Of a DNA stretch of 64,000 nt, positions 34,811-44,751 are shown in pieces. A program made the translations under genes and the position numbers. The notes under the pieces were generated by a model. The model was not told the DNA's origin, ran no database searches, and was given only the letters and a program-made list of their open reading frames with translations. The stretch's first letter is position 1. Each line of letters starts with the position of its first letter. The DNA is from CAVQMB01 sp963713445 (GTDB taxonomy: Bacteria > Pseudomonadota > Gammaproteobacteria > Competibacterales > Competibacteraceae). The stretch spans positions 1 through 64,000 of the forward strand of contig CAVQMB010000005.1 in NCBI GenBank assembly GCA_963713445.1, given 5' to 3'.

Positions 34811-36093
34811 AGCGCATCCTGATCCGCGGCGGCCGGCTGATCGATCCAGCCCACGGCGTTGACGCTGAGCTCGACCTGGCATTGGCCGATGGCCGGGTGG
34901 CGGCGGTGGGCTCAGACGTCGACTTCGAACCCGACCAGGTCATCGAAGCCGCTGGCTGCATCGTCTGTCCCGGCTTCATCGACCTCAGTGCCCGACTGCG
35001 CGAACCGGGGCTGGAACACAAGGCTGATATTGCTTCGGAAACACGGGCGGCGGCCCGGGCCGGCATCACGACACTGGTGTGCCCGCCGGACACCGATCCG
35101 GTGATCGACGAACCGGCGGTAGTCGAGCTGATCCGACGCCGGGCCGAGGCCGCAGGGTCCATCCGGGTGCTGACGCTGGGCGCGCTGACCCGGGGTCTGG
35201 CGGGAACCCAGCTGGCGGAGATGGCGGCGCTTAAGGCGGCCGGCTGCGTCGGGGTGAGCAATGCCGGGCGGGCGGTCGGCAGTCTGGTCGGGCGGCGGGC
35301 CCTGGAATATGCGGCCAGCTTCGATCTCACCGTGTTTGTGCGGCCGGTCGACGCCGAACTGGCAGGCGGCGGCTGCGCCCACGACGGAGCCACTGCGACC
35401 CGGCTGGGTCTGACCGGCATTCCGGTTGCCGCGGAGACGGTGGCGTTGGCGCGCGATCTGGAACTGGTCCGGGAACTCGGAGTGCGGGCCCATTTCAGCG
35501 GCGTCTCCAGCGCCCGGGCGGTGGCCTTGCTGGCCTGGGCCCGTGCCGACGGCCTCCACGTCACCGCTGATGTCGCTGGCCATCAGCTGCTCTTGTGTGA
35601 TGAGGATCTGGACCGCTATGACAGTCTCATGCACGTGCTGCCGCCGCTGCGGGGTCGTGCCGATCGGGCGGCGCTGGGCCGGGCATTGGCCGACGGCGTG
35701 ATCGATGCCCTGTGTTCCGATCACCAGCCGCATGAGGCTGATGCCAAGGCGGCACCGTTCGCCGAAACCGAACCTGGTATCAGCGGCCTGGATACCCTGC
35801 TCAGTGTCGGGCTGCAACTGGTCGGGGCGGGCACGCTGGCACTGCCGCAACTGATTGCGCGGCTGACCAGTGGCCCAGCCGGCACCCTTGGCCTGCCGCT
35901 GGGCCAGCTGGGTGTAGGCGCTCCTGCCGACGTTTGCGTCGTTGATGCCACCAGCCGTTGGCGGGTCGGTCCAGAGACGTTGGTCAGCCGGGGCCACAAC
36001 ACACCGTTTCTGGGCCGTGAACTACCGGGGCGGGTCCGTTGTACGCTGCTGGCCGGACGGGTGGTGTTTGCGGACGACGTGAGGTCGCTCTGA
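34807..36093 (+). CDS. pyrC': Dihydroorotase-like non-catalytic subunit PyrC'
   Basis: 428 residues of the class I dihydroorotase fold (ILIRGGRLIDPAHGVDAELD; VCPPDTDPVIDEPAVVELIR; ALCSDHQPHEADAKAAPFAE). The metal-binding H-x-H is gone: FIDLSARLREPG has S and R where active enzymes have DxHxHLREPG. The carbamylated-lysine region is also degenerate. It is therefore very likely the inactive structural partner of PyrB, as in Pseudomonas pyrBC'. An active pyrC must exist elsewhere. Confidence 0.9.
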   Translation: MKRILIRGGRLIDPAHGVDAELDLALADGRVAAVGSDVDFEPDQVIEAAGCIVCPGFIDLSARLREPGLEHKADIASETRAAARAGITTLVCPPDTDPVIDEPAVVELIRRRAEAAGSIRVLTLGALTRGLAGTQLAEMAALKAAGCVGVSNAGRAVGSLVGRRALEYAASFDLTVFVRPVDAELAGGGCAHDGATATRLGLTGIPVAAETVALARDLELVRELGVRAHFSGVSSARAVALLAWARADGLHVTADVAGHQLLLCDEDLDRYDSLMHVLPPLRGRADRAALGRALADGVIDALCSDHQPHEADAKAAPFAETEPGISGLDTLLSVGLQLVGAGTLALPQLIARLTSGPAGTLGLPLGQLGVGAPADVCVVDATSRWRVGPETLVSRGHNTPFLGRELPGRVRCTLLAGRVVFADDVRSL

Positions 36094-36097
36094 CGCC

Positions 36098-36140
36098 GCT
36101 GGCGAACGCCAGCCCCAGCCCCGGGCTGTCTGGGGTGGTT
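36098..36140. terminator. Candidate terminator between convergent pyrC' and pilT
   Basis: Hairpin GCTGGC-GAAC-GCCAGC (36098-36113) is followed by CCCCAG paired with CTGGGG (36113-36118, 36130-36135) and a short T-containing run. It is placed between two convergent genes. Confidence 0.45.
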
Positions 36141-36142
36141 TC

Positions 36143-37186
36143 TCAGACGCCTGCAAAAGTGGCCTTGTTCTGGGCCTTGGTCAACGCTTCCTGACGGGTG
36201 ATCAGACCTTTCTGCAACAGCTCGGTGAGGCCCTGATCCAGCGTCTGCATGCCGTACTGATGGCCGGTCTGGATACTCGAATACATCTGCGCCACCTTGT
36301 CCTCGCGGATCAGGTTGCGTATTGCCGGGGTGCCGACCATGATCTCCCAGGCCGCGATGCGGCCGCCGCCGTTGCGTTTGAGCAGAGCCTGGGCAATGAC
36401 CGCACGCAGCGATTCCGACAACATCGACCGCACCAGTGATTTCTCGCCGGCCGGGAACACGTCGATGATGCGATCGATCGTTTTGGGTGCCGAGCTGGTA
36501 TGCAGGGTGGCGAGCACCAGATGGCCGGTCTCCGCGGCGGTCAGGGCCAGCCGGATGGTTTCCAGATCGCGCATCTCGCCGACCAGGATGATATCGGGGT
36601 CCTCGCGCAAGGCGGAACGGAGCGCCTCGCTGAAGCCCAGGGTGTGGCGGTGTACCTCGCGCTGGTTGATCAGGCAGCGCTGGCTGTTGTGGAGGAATTC
36701 GATCGGATCCTCGATGGTCAGAATATGGCCGTAGCGGGTGCGGTTGAGGTGGTCGACTATGGCGGCGAGCGTCGTCGACTTGCCGGAACCGGTCGGACCG
36801 GTCACCAGCACCAGCCCCCGGGGGACGGTCACGATATCTTTGAATGTTGAGGGGCAGCCCAGGTCATCCAGCGAAATGACTTCATTGGGAATGACGCGAA
36901 ATACGGCGCCGGCGCCGCGGTCCTGGTTGAAGGCATTGACCCGGAATCGCGCCAGGCCCGGAATCTCGAACGAGAAGTCGGTTTCGTAGAACTCGTCGTA
37001 GTCCTTGCGCTGCCGGTCGGTCATGATGTCATAGACCAGGCCGTGCACCTGCTGGTGCTCCAGCGTCGGCAGATCGACGCGGCGGATGTCGCCGTCGATG
37101 CGTACCATAGGGGGCAGTCCGGCCGAGAGATGCAGGTCGGAGGCCTTGTGTTGAACGGCGAAGGTTAGCAGGTCATCCAGGTTCAT
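36143..37186 (-). CDS. pilT: Type IV pilus retraction ATPase PilT
   Basis: 347 residues: PAS-like N-terminal domain (HKASDLHLSAGLPPMVRIDG), Walker A GPTGSGKST, Asp box/Walker B (EDPDIILVGEMRD), His box TLHTSSAPKTIDRIIDVFP, and the AIRNLIRE motif that marks PilT retraction function. It powers twitching motility and DNA uptake by hexamer rotation at the pilus base. The start at 37186 is fixed by MNLDDLLTFAVQHKASDLHL. It diverges from yggS. No pilU follows. Confidence 0.95.
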   Translation of the reverse strand: MNLDDLLTFAVQHKASDLHLSAGLPPMVRIDGDIRRVDLPTLEHQQVHGLVYDIMTDRQRKDYDEFYETDFSFEIPGLARFRVNAFNQDRGAGAVFRVIPNEVISLDDLGCPSTFKDIVTVPRGLVLVTGPTGSGKSTTLAAIVDHLNRTRYGHILTIEDPIEFLHNSQRCLINQREVHRHTLGFSEALRSALREDPDIILVGEMRDLETIRLALTAAETGHLVLATLHTSSAPKTIDRIIDVFPAGEKSLVRSMLSESLRAVIAQALLKRNGGGRIAAWEIMVGTPAIRNLIREDKVAQMYSSIQTGHQYGMQTLDQGLTELLQKGLITRQEALTKAQNKATFAGV

Positions 37187-37308
37187 GGTCGTGAAGCCCT
37201 CTGTTGGCAGGTGTCGTGCGTCGCCGTTTCTTGTGGCCACCTTCGGTTGCTGCAGGCGACGCGATATGATTCCTAGCATTAAACCACATAGCATGAGGGA
37301 TGCTCAGT

Positions 37309-38016
37309 ATGACGACAGCCAGCACACGGTTGCAGCAGGTTGTGGCCCGCATTCGCGCCGCTGAGCAGCGCTTTGGCAGGCCACCCGGATCGGTTACTCT
37401 GCTGGCGGTCAGCAAGCTGCATCCGGTCAGCGCGATCGCCGAGGTGGCGGCGGCTGGTCAAACGCGCTTTGGGGAGAACTATCTGCAGGAAGCACTGGAT
37501 AAGATGAAGGCGCTCGCCGGGCTTGACCTGGAATGGCATTTCATCGGCCCGATCCAGACTAACAAGACGCGCGGTATCGCCGGCCATTTCGACTGGGTAC
37601 ACAGTGTCGACCGGCTCAAGGTCGCGCGGCGGCTGAGCGAGCAGCGGCCCGCCGGCCTGGCCCCCCTGAATGTGTGCCTGGAGGTCAATATCAGCGGTGA
37701 AGCCAGCAAGACAGGGCTGCAACCGGCTGAACTCGGCGAGTTGGCCGCGGCGGTGGCCGAACTGCCGCGACTGCGCCTGCGCGGGTTGATGGCGATTCCG
37801 GCACCGAGCGAGGATTTTGTCGAACAGCGCCGGGTCTGCGCCCGGTTGCGCGAGTGTCAGGAAGCGCTGCGGTCGAGCGGTTTTGCGCTCGATACGTTAT
37901 CCATGGGGATGTCAGCCGACCTCGAGGCTGCCGTCGCTGAAGGGGCGACCATGGTGCGTATCGGCACCGCGATCTTCGGGCCACGTCCGCCGCGCGACAA
38001 TACTTCCGTCAGTTGA
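37309..38016 (+). CDS. yggS: YggS family pyridoxal phosphate-binding protein
   Basis: About 235 residues: PLP-lysine motif LLAVSKLHPVSAI, FGENYLQEALDKM, WHFIGPIQTNK and LSMGMSADLEAAVAEGATMV. It maintains PLP homeostasis. The start ATG 37309 is preferred over 37300 because GAGGG lies at the right distance. The order yggS-proC-yggT after a divergent pilT is conserved in gammaproteobacteria. Confidence 0.94.
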   Translation: MTTASTRLQQVVARIRAAEQRFGRPPGSVTLLAVSKLHPVSAIAEVAAAGQTRFGENYLQEALDKMKALAGLDLEWHFIGPIQTNKTRGIAGHFDWVHSVDRLKVARRLSEQRPAGLAPLNVCLEVNISGEASKTGLQPAELGELAAAVAELPRLRLRGLMAIPAPSEDFVEQRRVCARLRECQEALRSSGFALDTLSMGMSADLEAAVAEGATMVRIGTAIFGPRPPRDNTSVS

Positions 38017-38162
38017 CGATACCGGCCGCCCGCACTCCAGCGGCCTTCGACTTTCGGGGCCCGGGCAGCGGGTTGGCAGAACGTGATTTGAACCGGCGCT
38101 GAAGCCGGCGAGCGAATCGGCTACCATTAGCATTACATCCATAATTCAACGCTAGGGGCGGT

Positions 38163-38987
38163 ATGAACCAGACTATCGCATTCATCGGCGCAGGCAACAT
38201 GGCGCGCAGCCTGATCGGCGGCCTGATCGCCGATGGCTATCCGGCGCAGCTGATCCAGGCGACCGATCCTGCGGCCGAGCAACGGCAGCGCTTGCATGAG
38301 CGTTTCGGTATCCCGGTTACCGCCGATAATGGGGCTGCAGTAGCCGCAGCCGATATCGTGGTGCTGGCGGTTAAGCCGCAGGTTATGCGTGCGGTTGCCA
38401 CCAGCGTCGCCGCAGTCGTCCAGCAACAGCGCCCTCTGGTGGTCTCGATAGCCGCTGGTATTCGCGAGCCGGCGCTGGATCGCTGGCTGGGAGGCGGTGC
38501 CGCGGTGGTGCGTTGCATGCCTAATACACCGGCGTTGGTCCAGGCGGGTGCGACCGGCCTGTATGCCAACTCCCGGGTCAGCGCCGAACAGCGCGAGGCG
38601 GCGGAGACGGTTCTGCGGGCTGTTGGCCTCACCGTGTGGGTCGAGGACGAGGCCTTGCTGGACAGCGTGACCGGGTTGTCCGGGAGCGGTCCGGCTTATT
38701 TCTTTCTGGTCATCGAAGCGCTCGAGAACGCCGGCGTCGAGTTGGGCCTGAGTCGCGAACAAGCTCGTCTGCTGACATTACAGACCGCGTTCGGGGCTGC
38801 CCGGATGGCGCTCGAGAGCGACCAGGATCCGGGTGCCCTGCGGCGCCAGGTGACCTCTCCCGGCGGTACCACCGAGCGGGCTATCGGCATTCTCCAGGAA
38901 GGTGGACTGGAGGCGCTGTTCAGCAAGGCCGTGGCCGGCGCCCGGCAGCGCTGTCAGGAACTCAGCAACATGCTAGAGGGCGACTGA
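38163..38987 (+). CDS. proC: Pyrroline-5-carboxylate reductase
   Basis: 274 residues: NAD(P)-binding IAFIGAGNMARSLIGGLIAD, VLAVKPQVM, MPNTPALVQAGATGL and the C-terminal signature GSGPAYFFLVIEALENAGVE. It is the last step of proline synthesis. It lies 146 bp after yggS; that gap holds no gene and may carry a promoter (AT-rich AGCATTACATCCATAATTC before the start). Its stop shares a base with the yggT ATG. Confidence 0.95.
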   Translation: MNQTIAFIGAGNMARSLIGGLIADGYPAQLIQATDPAAEQRQRLHERFGIPVTADNGAAVAAADIVVLAVKPQVMRAVATSVAAVVQQQRPLVVSIAAGIREPALDRWLGGGAAVVRCMPNTPALVQAGATGLYANSRVSAEQREAAETVLRAVGLTVWVEDEALLDSVTGLSGSGPAYFFLVIEALENAGVELGLSREQARLLTLQTAFGAARMALESDQDPGALRRQVTSPGGTTERAIGILQEGGLEALFSKAVAGARQRCQELSNMLEGD

Positions 38988-39565
38988 TGGGGGGCGAAGC
39001 CTACACCAGCAACGCCGGAATTTACCTGATCAAGACGCTATTCGGTCTTTATATCGTGGTGTTGCTGCTGCGCATCCTGCTGCAGTGGGTGCGCGCCGAC
39101 TTCTACAATCCGCTGGTGCAGTTTCTGGTCAAGCTGACCAATCCGCCGCTGTTGCCGTTGCGTCGGGTATTGCCGGGGTTTTATGGCCTTGATCTGGCTG
39201 GCATCGTGCTGATTTTCGGCCTGAAGCTGGTGCAGCTGGCGCTGATTTTCGGTCTGATGGGGCACATGCCGGCCGTCGGCGGACTGTTGGTTGTGGCGGT
39301 GGCGCAGCTGCTCGACCTGCTGATAAGCGTCCTGTTCTGGGCGGTGATCATCGGTGCCGTGCTGAGCTGGGTCAACCCTGATCCGCGCCAGCCGCTGGTG
39401 ATCGTGCTGTATCAGCTGACCGAGCCGATTCTGCAGCCGGCGCGCAATGTGCTACCGCCGATGGGTGGGCTCGATCTGTCGCCGATCGCGGTGCTGGTCC
39501 TGCTGCAGCTGACCCGCATCCTGCTGATCGCGCCGCTGCTGGACACCGGGTACCGCCTGCTATGA
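38987..39565 (+). CDS. YggT family membrane protein
   Basis: 192 residues with two YggT repeats, each a pair of transmembrane helices (LIKTLFGLYIVVLLLRILLQ; LDLLISVLFWAVIIGAVLSW) followed by the amphipathic NPPLLPLRRVLPG / EPILQPARNVLPP motif. It is an inner-membrane protein linked to osmotic tolerance. The start at 38987 overlaps the proC stop; the longer open frame upstream lies inside proC and is not used. It converges on moaB, ending 4 bp before that gene's stop. Confidence 0.9.
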   Translation: MGGEAYTSNAGIYLIKTLFGLYIVVLLLRILLQWVRADFYNPLVQFLVKLTNPPLLPLRRVLPGFYGLDLAGIVLIFGLKLVQLALIFGLMGHMPAVGGLLVVAVAQLLDLLISVLFWAVIIGAVLSWVNPDPRQPLVIVLYQLTEPILQPARNVLPPMGGLDLSPIAVLVLLQLTRILLIAPLLDTGYRLL

Positions 39566-39569
39566 GGTC

Positions 39570-40091
39570 TCAGCGCTCGCGCAATCGCGGCATCAGCTCG
39601 ACCAGATTGCACGGCCGGTGGCGGTAGTCGAGCTGGTCCTGAATAATCCGATCCCAGGCGGTGCGGCAGGCACCGCTGGAGCCTGGCAGGCAGAACAGAT
39701 AGGTGGCGTTGGCTACGCCGGCAAGGGCCCGCGACTGCATGGTCGAAGTGCGGATTTCATCCCACGAGAGCATCCGGAACAGTTCGCCAAAGCCGGCGAT
39801 CTCCTTGTCCAGCAGCGCGGTCACCGCCTCAGGGGTGCTGTCGCGGCCAGTGACGCCAGTACCGCCGGTGAGCAGTACCACGTCGATCTGATCGGCGGCG
39901 ATCCAGGCCGAGACTACAGCCCGGATCTGGTAGATGTCGTCTTTGACGATGCGTTTCTCTGCCAGCCGGTGGCCGGCGGCCTGCAGCCGCTCGGCCAGCA
40001 GCTGGCCGGACTTATCGTCGGCATCGGTGCGGGTATCAGATACGGTGAGAACGGCGATGTTGACAGGAATGAAGGCTCGCTCGGTGGTCAT
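39570..40091 (-). CDS. moaB: Molybdenum cofactor biosynthesis protein B
   Basis: 173 residues: NIAVLTVSDTRTDADDKSG, VVLLTGGTGVTGRDSTPEAV and FCLPGSSGACRTAWDRII are the MogA/MoaB molybdopterin-binding fold. It adenylylates molybdopterin. The start at 40091 follows an AGGAGTTGTCC stretch. No other molybdenum genes are adjacent in this window. It diverges from the DegQ-like protease with about 75 bp between. Confidence 0.93.
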   Translation of the reverse strand: MTTERAFIPVNIAVLTVSDTRTDADDKSGQLLAERLQAAGHRLAEKRIVKDDIYQIRAVVSAWIAADQIDVVLLTGGTGVTGRDSTPEAVTALLDKEIAGFGELFRMLSWDEIRTSTMQSRALAGVANATYLFCLPGSSGACRTAWDRIIQDQLDYRHRPCNLVELMPRLRER

Positions 40092-40166
40092 GGACAACTC
40101 CTGCGGCTGCGCCGGATCAATGGAGGTTGGAGGGTATGCGTGATACCAGGCTACGGGAGAGACGCC

Positions 40167-41258
40167 ATGGCGTATTGTAGGCTGGAACGCTGGCTGGTGG
40201 TGCTGCTGGCTCTGCTGTTGAGCGCCTGTGCGATGCCGTTCGGCACCATGCCCGCTCAGATGGTGCCCAGTCTGGCGCCGATGATCCAGCGGGTGGCACC
40301 GGCAGTGGTCAACATTGCCAGCGAGGGCCGGGTGCCGCTGCGCCGCAATCCACTGCTCAGCGATCCGTTCTTCCGGCGTTTCTTCGGCCTGCCCGAGGGC
40401 CAGCAGGAAGGCCGTACCGAAAGCCTGGGCTCCGGGGTGATCATCAACGCGGCCAAGGGCTATATCGTCACCAATCAGCATGTCGTCGCTCAGGCTGATG
40501 ACATCTCAGTCACCTTGCAGGACGGGCGCCGGTTCAAGGCCGTCCTGGTGGGCTCTGATCCCGAGACCGATATCGCCGTGATCCGTATCCCGGCCCATAA
40601 TCTGACTGAACTGCGACTGGCCAATTCCGATCATCTGCGGGTCGGCGATTTCGTGGTTGCCATTGGCAATCCATACGGTCTCGGCCAGAGCGTCACGGCC
40701 GGCATTGTCAGCGCCCTGGGACGCAGTGGCCTCGGCATCGAAGGCTACGAGGACTTTATCCAGACCGATGCCTCGATCAATCCGGGCAGTTCAGGGGGGG
40801 CGCTGGTCAATCTCAAGGGCGAACTGGTCGGCATCAACACTGCCATCCTGGCACCCAATGGCGGCAGTGTGGGCATCAACTTCGCGATCCCGTCTAACAT
40901 GGTGCGGCACCTGGTCGATCAGCTGATCCGTTATGGCAAGCTCGACCGTGGCCAGCTGGGAGTGGTGGTCACCACGCTGGAGCCCGAGCAGGCCAAAAGA
41001 CTCAAGGCGCCGGTGACTCACGGCGCGTTGATTTCCCGGGTTGAGCCGGATTCAGCAGCCGCGGCCGCCGGACTGCGTAGCAACGACATCATTACGGCAG
41101 TTAATGGCCAGTCGATCCGCGATGCCAGCGCTTTGCGTAATGCCATCGGCCTGCTCCGGGTAGGCCAGAACGTGAAGCTCAGTATTATCCGGGGCGGCCA
41201 ACCACTGCGGATCGATGCCCGAATCGGCCGGCGGCCGCCAACGCCGCCGGCGCCCTGA
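40167..41258 (+). CDS. Trypsin-like periplasmic protease (DegQ/DegS-like) with lipoprotein signal
   Basis: 363 residues, chymotrypsin-type HtrA protease with one PDZ domain. The triad is visible: H in VTNQHVVAQ, D in SDPETDIAVIRI, S in NPGSSGGALVNL. The PDZ (about 255-355) includes LISRVEPDSAAAAAGLRSND. One PDZ and this length fit DegS/AlgW, which start the envelope stress cascade by cutting RseA/MucA. DegS is held by a membrane helix, but here LALLLSACAM is a lipobox with Cys21. It would thus be lipid-anchored. Confidence 0.88.
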   Translation: MAYCRLERWLVVLLALLLSACAMPFGTMPAQMVPSLAPMIQRVAPAVVNIASEGRVPLRRNPLLSDPFFRRFFGLPEGQQEGRTESLGSGVIINAAKGYIVTNQHVVAQADDISVTLQDGRRFKAVLVGSDPETDIAVIRIPAHNLTELRLANSDHLRVGDFVVAIGNPYGLGQSVTAGIVSALGRSGLGIEGYEDFIQTDASINPGSSGGALVNLKGELVGINTAILAPNGGSVGINFAIPSNMVRHLVDQLIRYGKLDRGQLGVVVTTLEPEQAKRLKAPVTHGALISRVEPDSAAAAAGLRSNDIITAVNGQSIRDASALRNAIGLLRVGQNVKLSIIRGGQPLRIDARIGRRPPTPPAP

Positions 41259-41263
41259 CTGGG

Positions 41264-44142
41264 TCAGGCGAGCTGGGACTGCAGTTCCGCGTAGACGCGC
41301 CTGAAGCGGGTTTCCAGCTCGGCCTTGTTGGCATCCGGCGGCAACGGGCTGAGTAGCCACTCGCGGGCTAACACTAGCGTTTCCTGCAACGGGTCGTTAA
41401 GGCCCGCATCGTGGCTGCGGCGACCGCTGAGCGAGTCCGACAACCGGGCAACCTGATATTCCATTCGCTCCTGTGTGTAGGCTGGCGGCGTGTCGACCCC
41501 GGTGGCGATTTCCAACTGCAGGCACAGGTCGCGCTTGCGTTTGCTTTCCGCTTGCAGTTCGGCCTGGCGGGCCCGACATTCAGCCGGGCCGGCGCGCAGC
41601 GCTTGGGCGGTGCCGGGCAAAGCGTGCGTCGAGAACTGCGCGTGCCTCGTTGTCGACCTCCGGTGCGGTGTTCCAGGCCGCCTCCAGCTCCGCCACGGCA
41701 GCAGGTTCGGCGCCGTGCTCGAGCAGGCCCTCGACCCGAGCACACAGCGTTGCCCGGGTAGCCAGCCGGTCGAGTGCAGTACGGATCTTCAGGTACCGCT
41801 GCCGCTGCCGGCTGCGCTCGAAACGCTGGCAGGCCTCCTGGAACTGGTGCTCGCTGTCGCGCTGAGCGCGGCGCGGAATTTCACCGACGGCCTGCCATTC
41901 GGCCTTCAGGGCCTGATAGCGGTCATTGGCAGTGGCTGGCTCAACATCGCTCTGGCTGGCGAGCTCGGCGATCGCCGCAGCGATGGCCTGGCGCTGTTCC
42001 AGGTTAGCCTGACGGCGGCTGGCATGTGCTTCACGTTCCGCCTGACGGCGTGCGAAAACGTCATCACAGGCGGCCCTGAAGGCCTTCCACAGTGCTTGTT
42101 CCTGACGCCGGGTGCCGAGCACCTGCGGTTGCCATTCCTGCTGCAGCTGTTTGACCTCGTCGATGGCAGCACGGCTGTCGGATGTCTCCAGCAGCGTCTG
42201 GACTCGTCGGATGAGGTCGCGCCGGCGGGCCACATCGCGCTCGAGTTCCGGCTGTAGATGTTGCTGCAATGCGTCGTAGGCGGTGCGGAAGCGTCGTTCC
42301 ACGGCGCGGCGCTGGCGGCGTTCCACGGGTCCCAGCTGACGCCAGCGTTGCTGGAAGCGCTGGCTGGCTCGGCTCAGTTCACGCCAGTCCGGTTGCCCGC
42401 TCCAGTCAGTGGCCGCGACCAGTTGTTCGAGTTCCTGGCACAGGGCCTCTCCCTGCTCAAGATTGCGCTGGCGCTGTTCGGCCTGAGCTTGCTGGTGCGC
42501 GCGTACCGGCGAATAAGCCTGTTCGCAGGCCCGGTCAAAGCGTTTCCACAAAGCGCGTGGTGCGCCGCCAGCGGTGCCGTCCATCTCCTTCCAGGTGCTG
42601 CGCGCCGCTTGTATGCGCTGGGCCAGTTCGTTGACATTCAGCTTACTACCGATCAGGCTTTCGACTTCCTCGATCAGGCTTTCGCGCGACCGGTTGGTGC
42701 CCCAGCGGCGCCAGCCACGCAGCTCGGCGATACGCGGTTGCAAGGCCTGCAAGCGGCTGGCGAAATCGTCCATTTGCTGACGGCTGAGGCCGATGTTGTT
42801 GGCCAGCAGCGTTTCCGCCTTTTGGTGGCAGTCGATGGCCCGGGCCAGTTCGCCATCATCCAGCGCCTGCTTCAGTGTGCTGAGCTGGTCCTCCAGCTGA
42901 TGCATTTCCTCTGCCTTGTGTACGCCCTGGCGGGCCAAACGCTGCTCCAGTTGGGTCAGCAGTTGGGCGAACCGGTCCTGCAGTGGGGTACGCAGCCGGG
43001 CCGTCTGCGGCTGCGGTTGATGCTTCCAGCGCCGCTGCAGGGCACTGACCTCATGGTCTAGCACCTGACCGGGTCGCGCCAGTAGCGTCTGCGCCTCGTC
43101 GATCAGGCCGTTCAGTGCGCTGCACAATTGCTGGTCATGGGTGTGCTGGGCAAGCCGTTGCTCACAACGCTCCAGCAGCTCGTCGAACTGTTCCTGCAAG
43201 CGCCGGCTGCCCGCCTGATTGGGCGGGCCCAGTGCCTGCCAGTCGGCGCTTATGCGGGCCAGCTGATCGCTGACGTCGTTCTCGCTGGCGAGCGTGTCTG
43301 GTTGCTGCAGCGCGTCCAGCTGGTGCGCCAGCTGCTGGCATAACGTCTGCCGGGCCGCGCGGTTGGCGGCGCTGGCCCGGAAATGCTCGGCGAAGCGGTC
43401 GTGGGCTTGGCGGAATCGCTCGCGCTGATTATCGCTGGCCTGCTCGGCGACCTCCTGCCAGGCCACTTCCAGCTGGGCGAAGCGGGCCGTGCTCGGGCCG
43501 GTTTCGCCATCCCAGTGCAGCGACTCCACGTCCTGGCACAGTTGTTCAATGTGGTTCAGTCGCTCGCGTTCGGCGTTAAGCGCCTGAAGCCGCTCACGGG
43601 CACCCCGGCTGACGCGTTTGTCGCGCTGGCGGGTGCGGCGGGCGATGTCCTCCAGCAGCACAGGTGTGCTGACCCGCTCCAGAGCGGCGCTGCGGACCTT
43701 GGCTATCGGGTCGTGAATCGCCAGTTCGGCGCACAGTTGTTCGCGCCGGGCCCACTTCAAGGCGGCCAGGCGGAGTTCAGGTTCGGCGCCTTGGCGGGCG
43801 ATCTGCTCGGCCAGTTCCGCTGCCAGCGGGCGCGGTCCGTTCAGCAATGCCAGCCGCTGGATCAACGCCGGGCTGTCGTCGGCCTGCCCGCTCAGCAGTT
43901 TACGGAACCGGGCCTGGGCGAACTCGCGTACACCGGCGTCGCTGTCCTCGCTGCTGATCCGCCATAGCAGGTCCAGGTCGGTCAGCTGAGCGAGCGCCAT
44001 CCGTCGCTTGCCCGGATCGCTGTCCTCGCAGGCCAGCCTGGCGTCGCCTGGGATCGTCGGCGGCGAGTGCTTGCACGGCATTCCGACGGGTCTCCGGTTC
44101 GGATCGAGCCCGCTTCGATTTGAAGAATCGATTTAGAATCAT
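41264..44142 (-). pseudogene. DUF349 repeat protein, two frameshifts
   Basis: A long helical, glutamine/arginine-rich protein of about 955 residues made of several DUF349 repeats (for instance WQEVAEQASDNQRERFRQAH; WKEMDGTAGGAPRALWKRFD). The N-terminus MILNRFFKSKRARSEPETRR starts at 44142. The frame shifts near 44050 into the main 833-residue frame, and again near 41620 into the C-terminus (LRAGPAECRARQAELQAESK) that ends at 41264. Both shifts are single-base. DUF349 proteins have no established function. It is the only broken gene in the otherwise clean 18.7-64 kb, so sequence error is possible. Confidence 0.75.
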
Positions 44143-44271
44143 GGTGTTATGGCGTCCGGGTTGGTGCTGTGACCGCACCCTGGAATACGGGGCATGGGTT
44201 GGCGGCCGGCGACGGTTTGTCCGGTGGCGCTAGGTTATACTAGCTACGCTGCAGTCACCAAACGCTGTTTG

Positions 44272-44751
44272 ATGGATATCAAGGAGTTCGCCGAGTTATT
44301 TCAGCGCGTCTGCCAATTCGATCGGCACCTGGGTATGCACCTCACGGTCCATGCCCCGGGGCGGATTAGTTACCGGCTGAAGGTGACGGACCAGCATCTG
44401 AGTATGCCCGGCGCCTGCCATGGTGGGGTCTTGGCCGCCATGATGGACGGGGTGTTGGGCCTGACGGCCTTGTCTAAGGTGTTTCCTGAAGGCAAGCTGT
44501 GCCAGACGGTGGAATTCAAGATCAACTATCTGGCCGCTGTCGGGCCCGGGGTACTGCTGGAAGGGCAGGGACGGATCGAATTCGGTGGCAGCCGGTTGTT
44601 GGTGACGACAGCGGAAATCGTCGACTGTGCTGATGCCAGGCCTGTCGCCAAAGGCATGGGCACGTTTTCGCTGTATCCACTGGATAAGCAGCAGCATCTG
44701 CAGCAATTCCTGCCGGGTATCAGGGATGACGAGCGCACGGGCACGCCATGA
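44272..44751 (+). CDS. Hotdog-fold thioesterase (PaaI-like)
   Basis: 159 residues: PGACHGGVLAAMMDGVLGLT carries the HGG hotdog active-site motif, and CQTVEFKINYLAAV the central strand. Such proteins hydrolyse acyl-CoA esters; the acyl group here is unknown. The start at 44272 is preferred over the longer open frame; TATACT at 44236-44241 could be its -10 box. It diverges from the DUF349 gene and precedes the NYN-domain gene. Confidence 0.85.
   Translation: MDIKEFAELFQRVCQFDRHLGMHLTVHAPGRISYRLKVTDQHLSMPGACHGGVLAAMMDGVLGLTALSKVFPEGKLCQTVEFKINYLAAVGPGVLLEGQGRIEFGGSRLLVTTAEIVDCADARPVAKGMGTFSLYPLDKQQHLQQFLPGIRDDERTGTP

Noticed and set aside
36143..37186. PilU rather than PilT
   Set aside because: Length of 347 residues and the AIRNLIRE motif fit PilT.
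38636..38986. N-terminal extension of the YggT frame
   Set aside because: It lies inside proC in another frame; the ATG at 38987 coupled to the proC stop is the family start.
39618..40166. Long upstream extension of the DegQ-like frame
   Set aside because: It is antisense to moaB; the lipoprotein signal starts at 40167.
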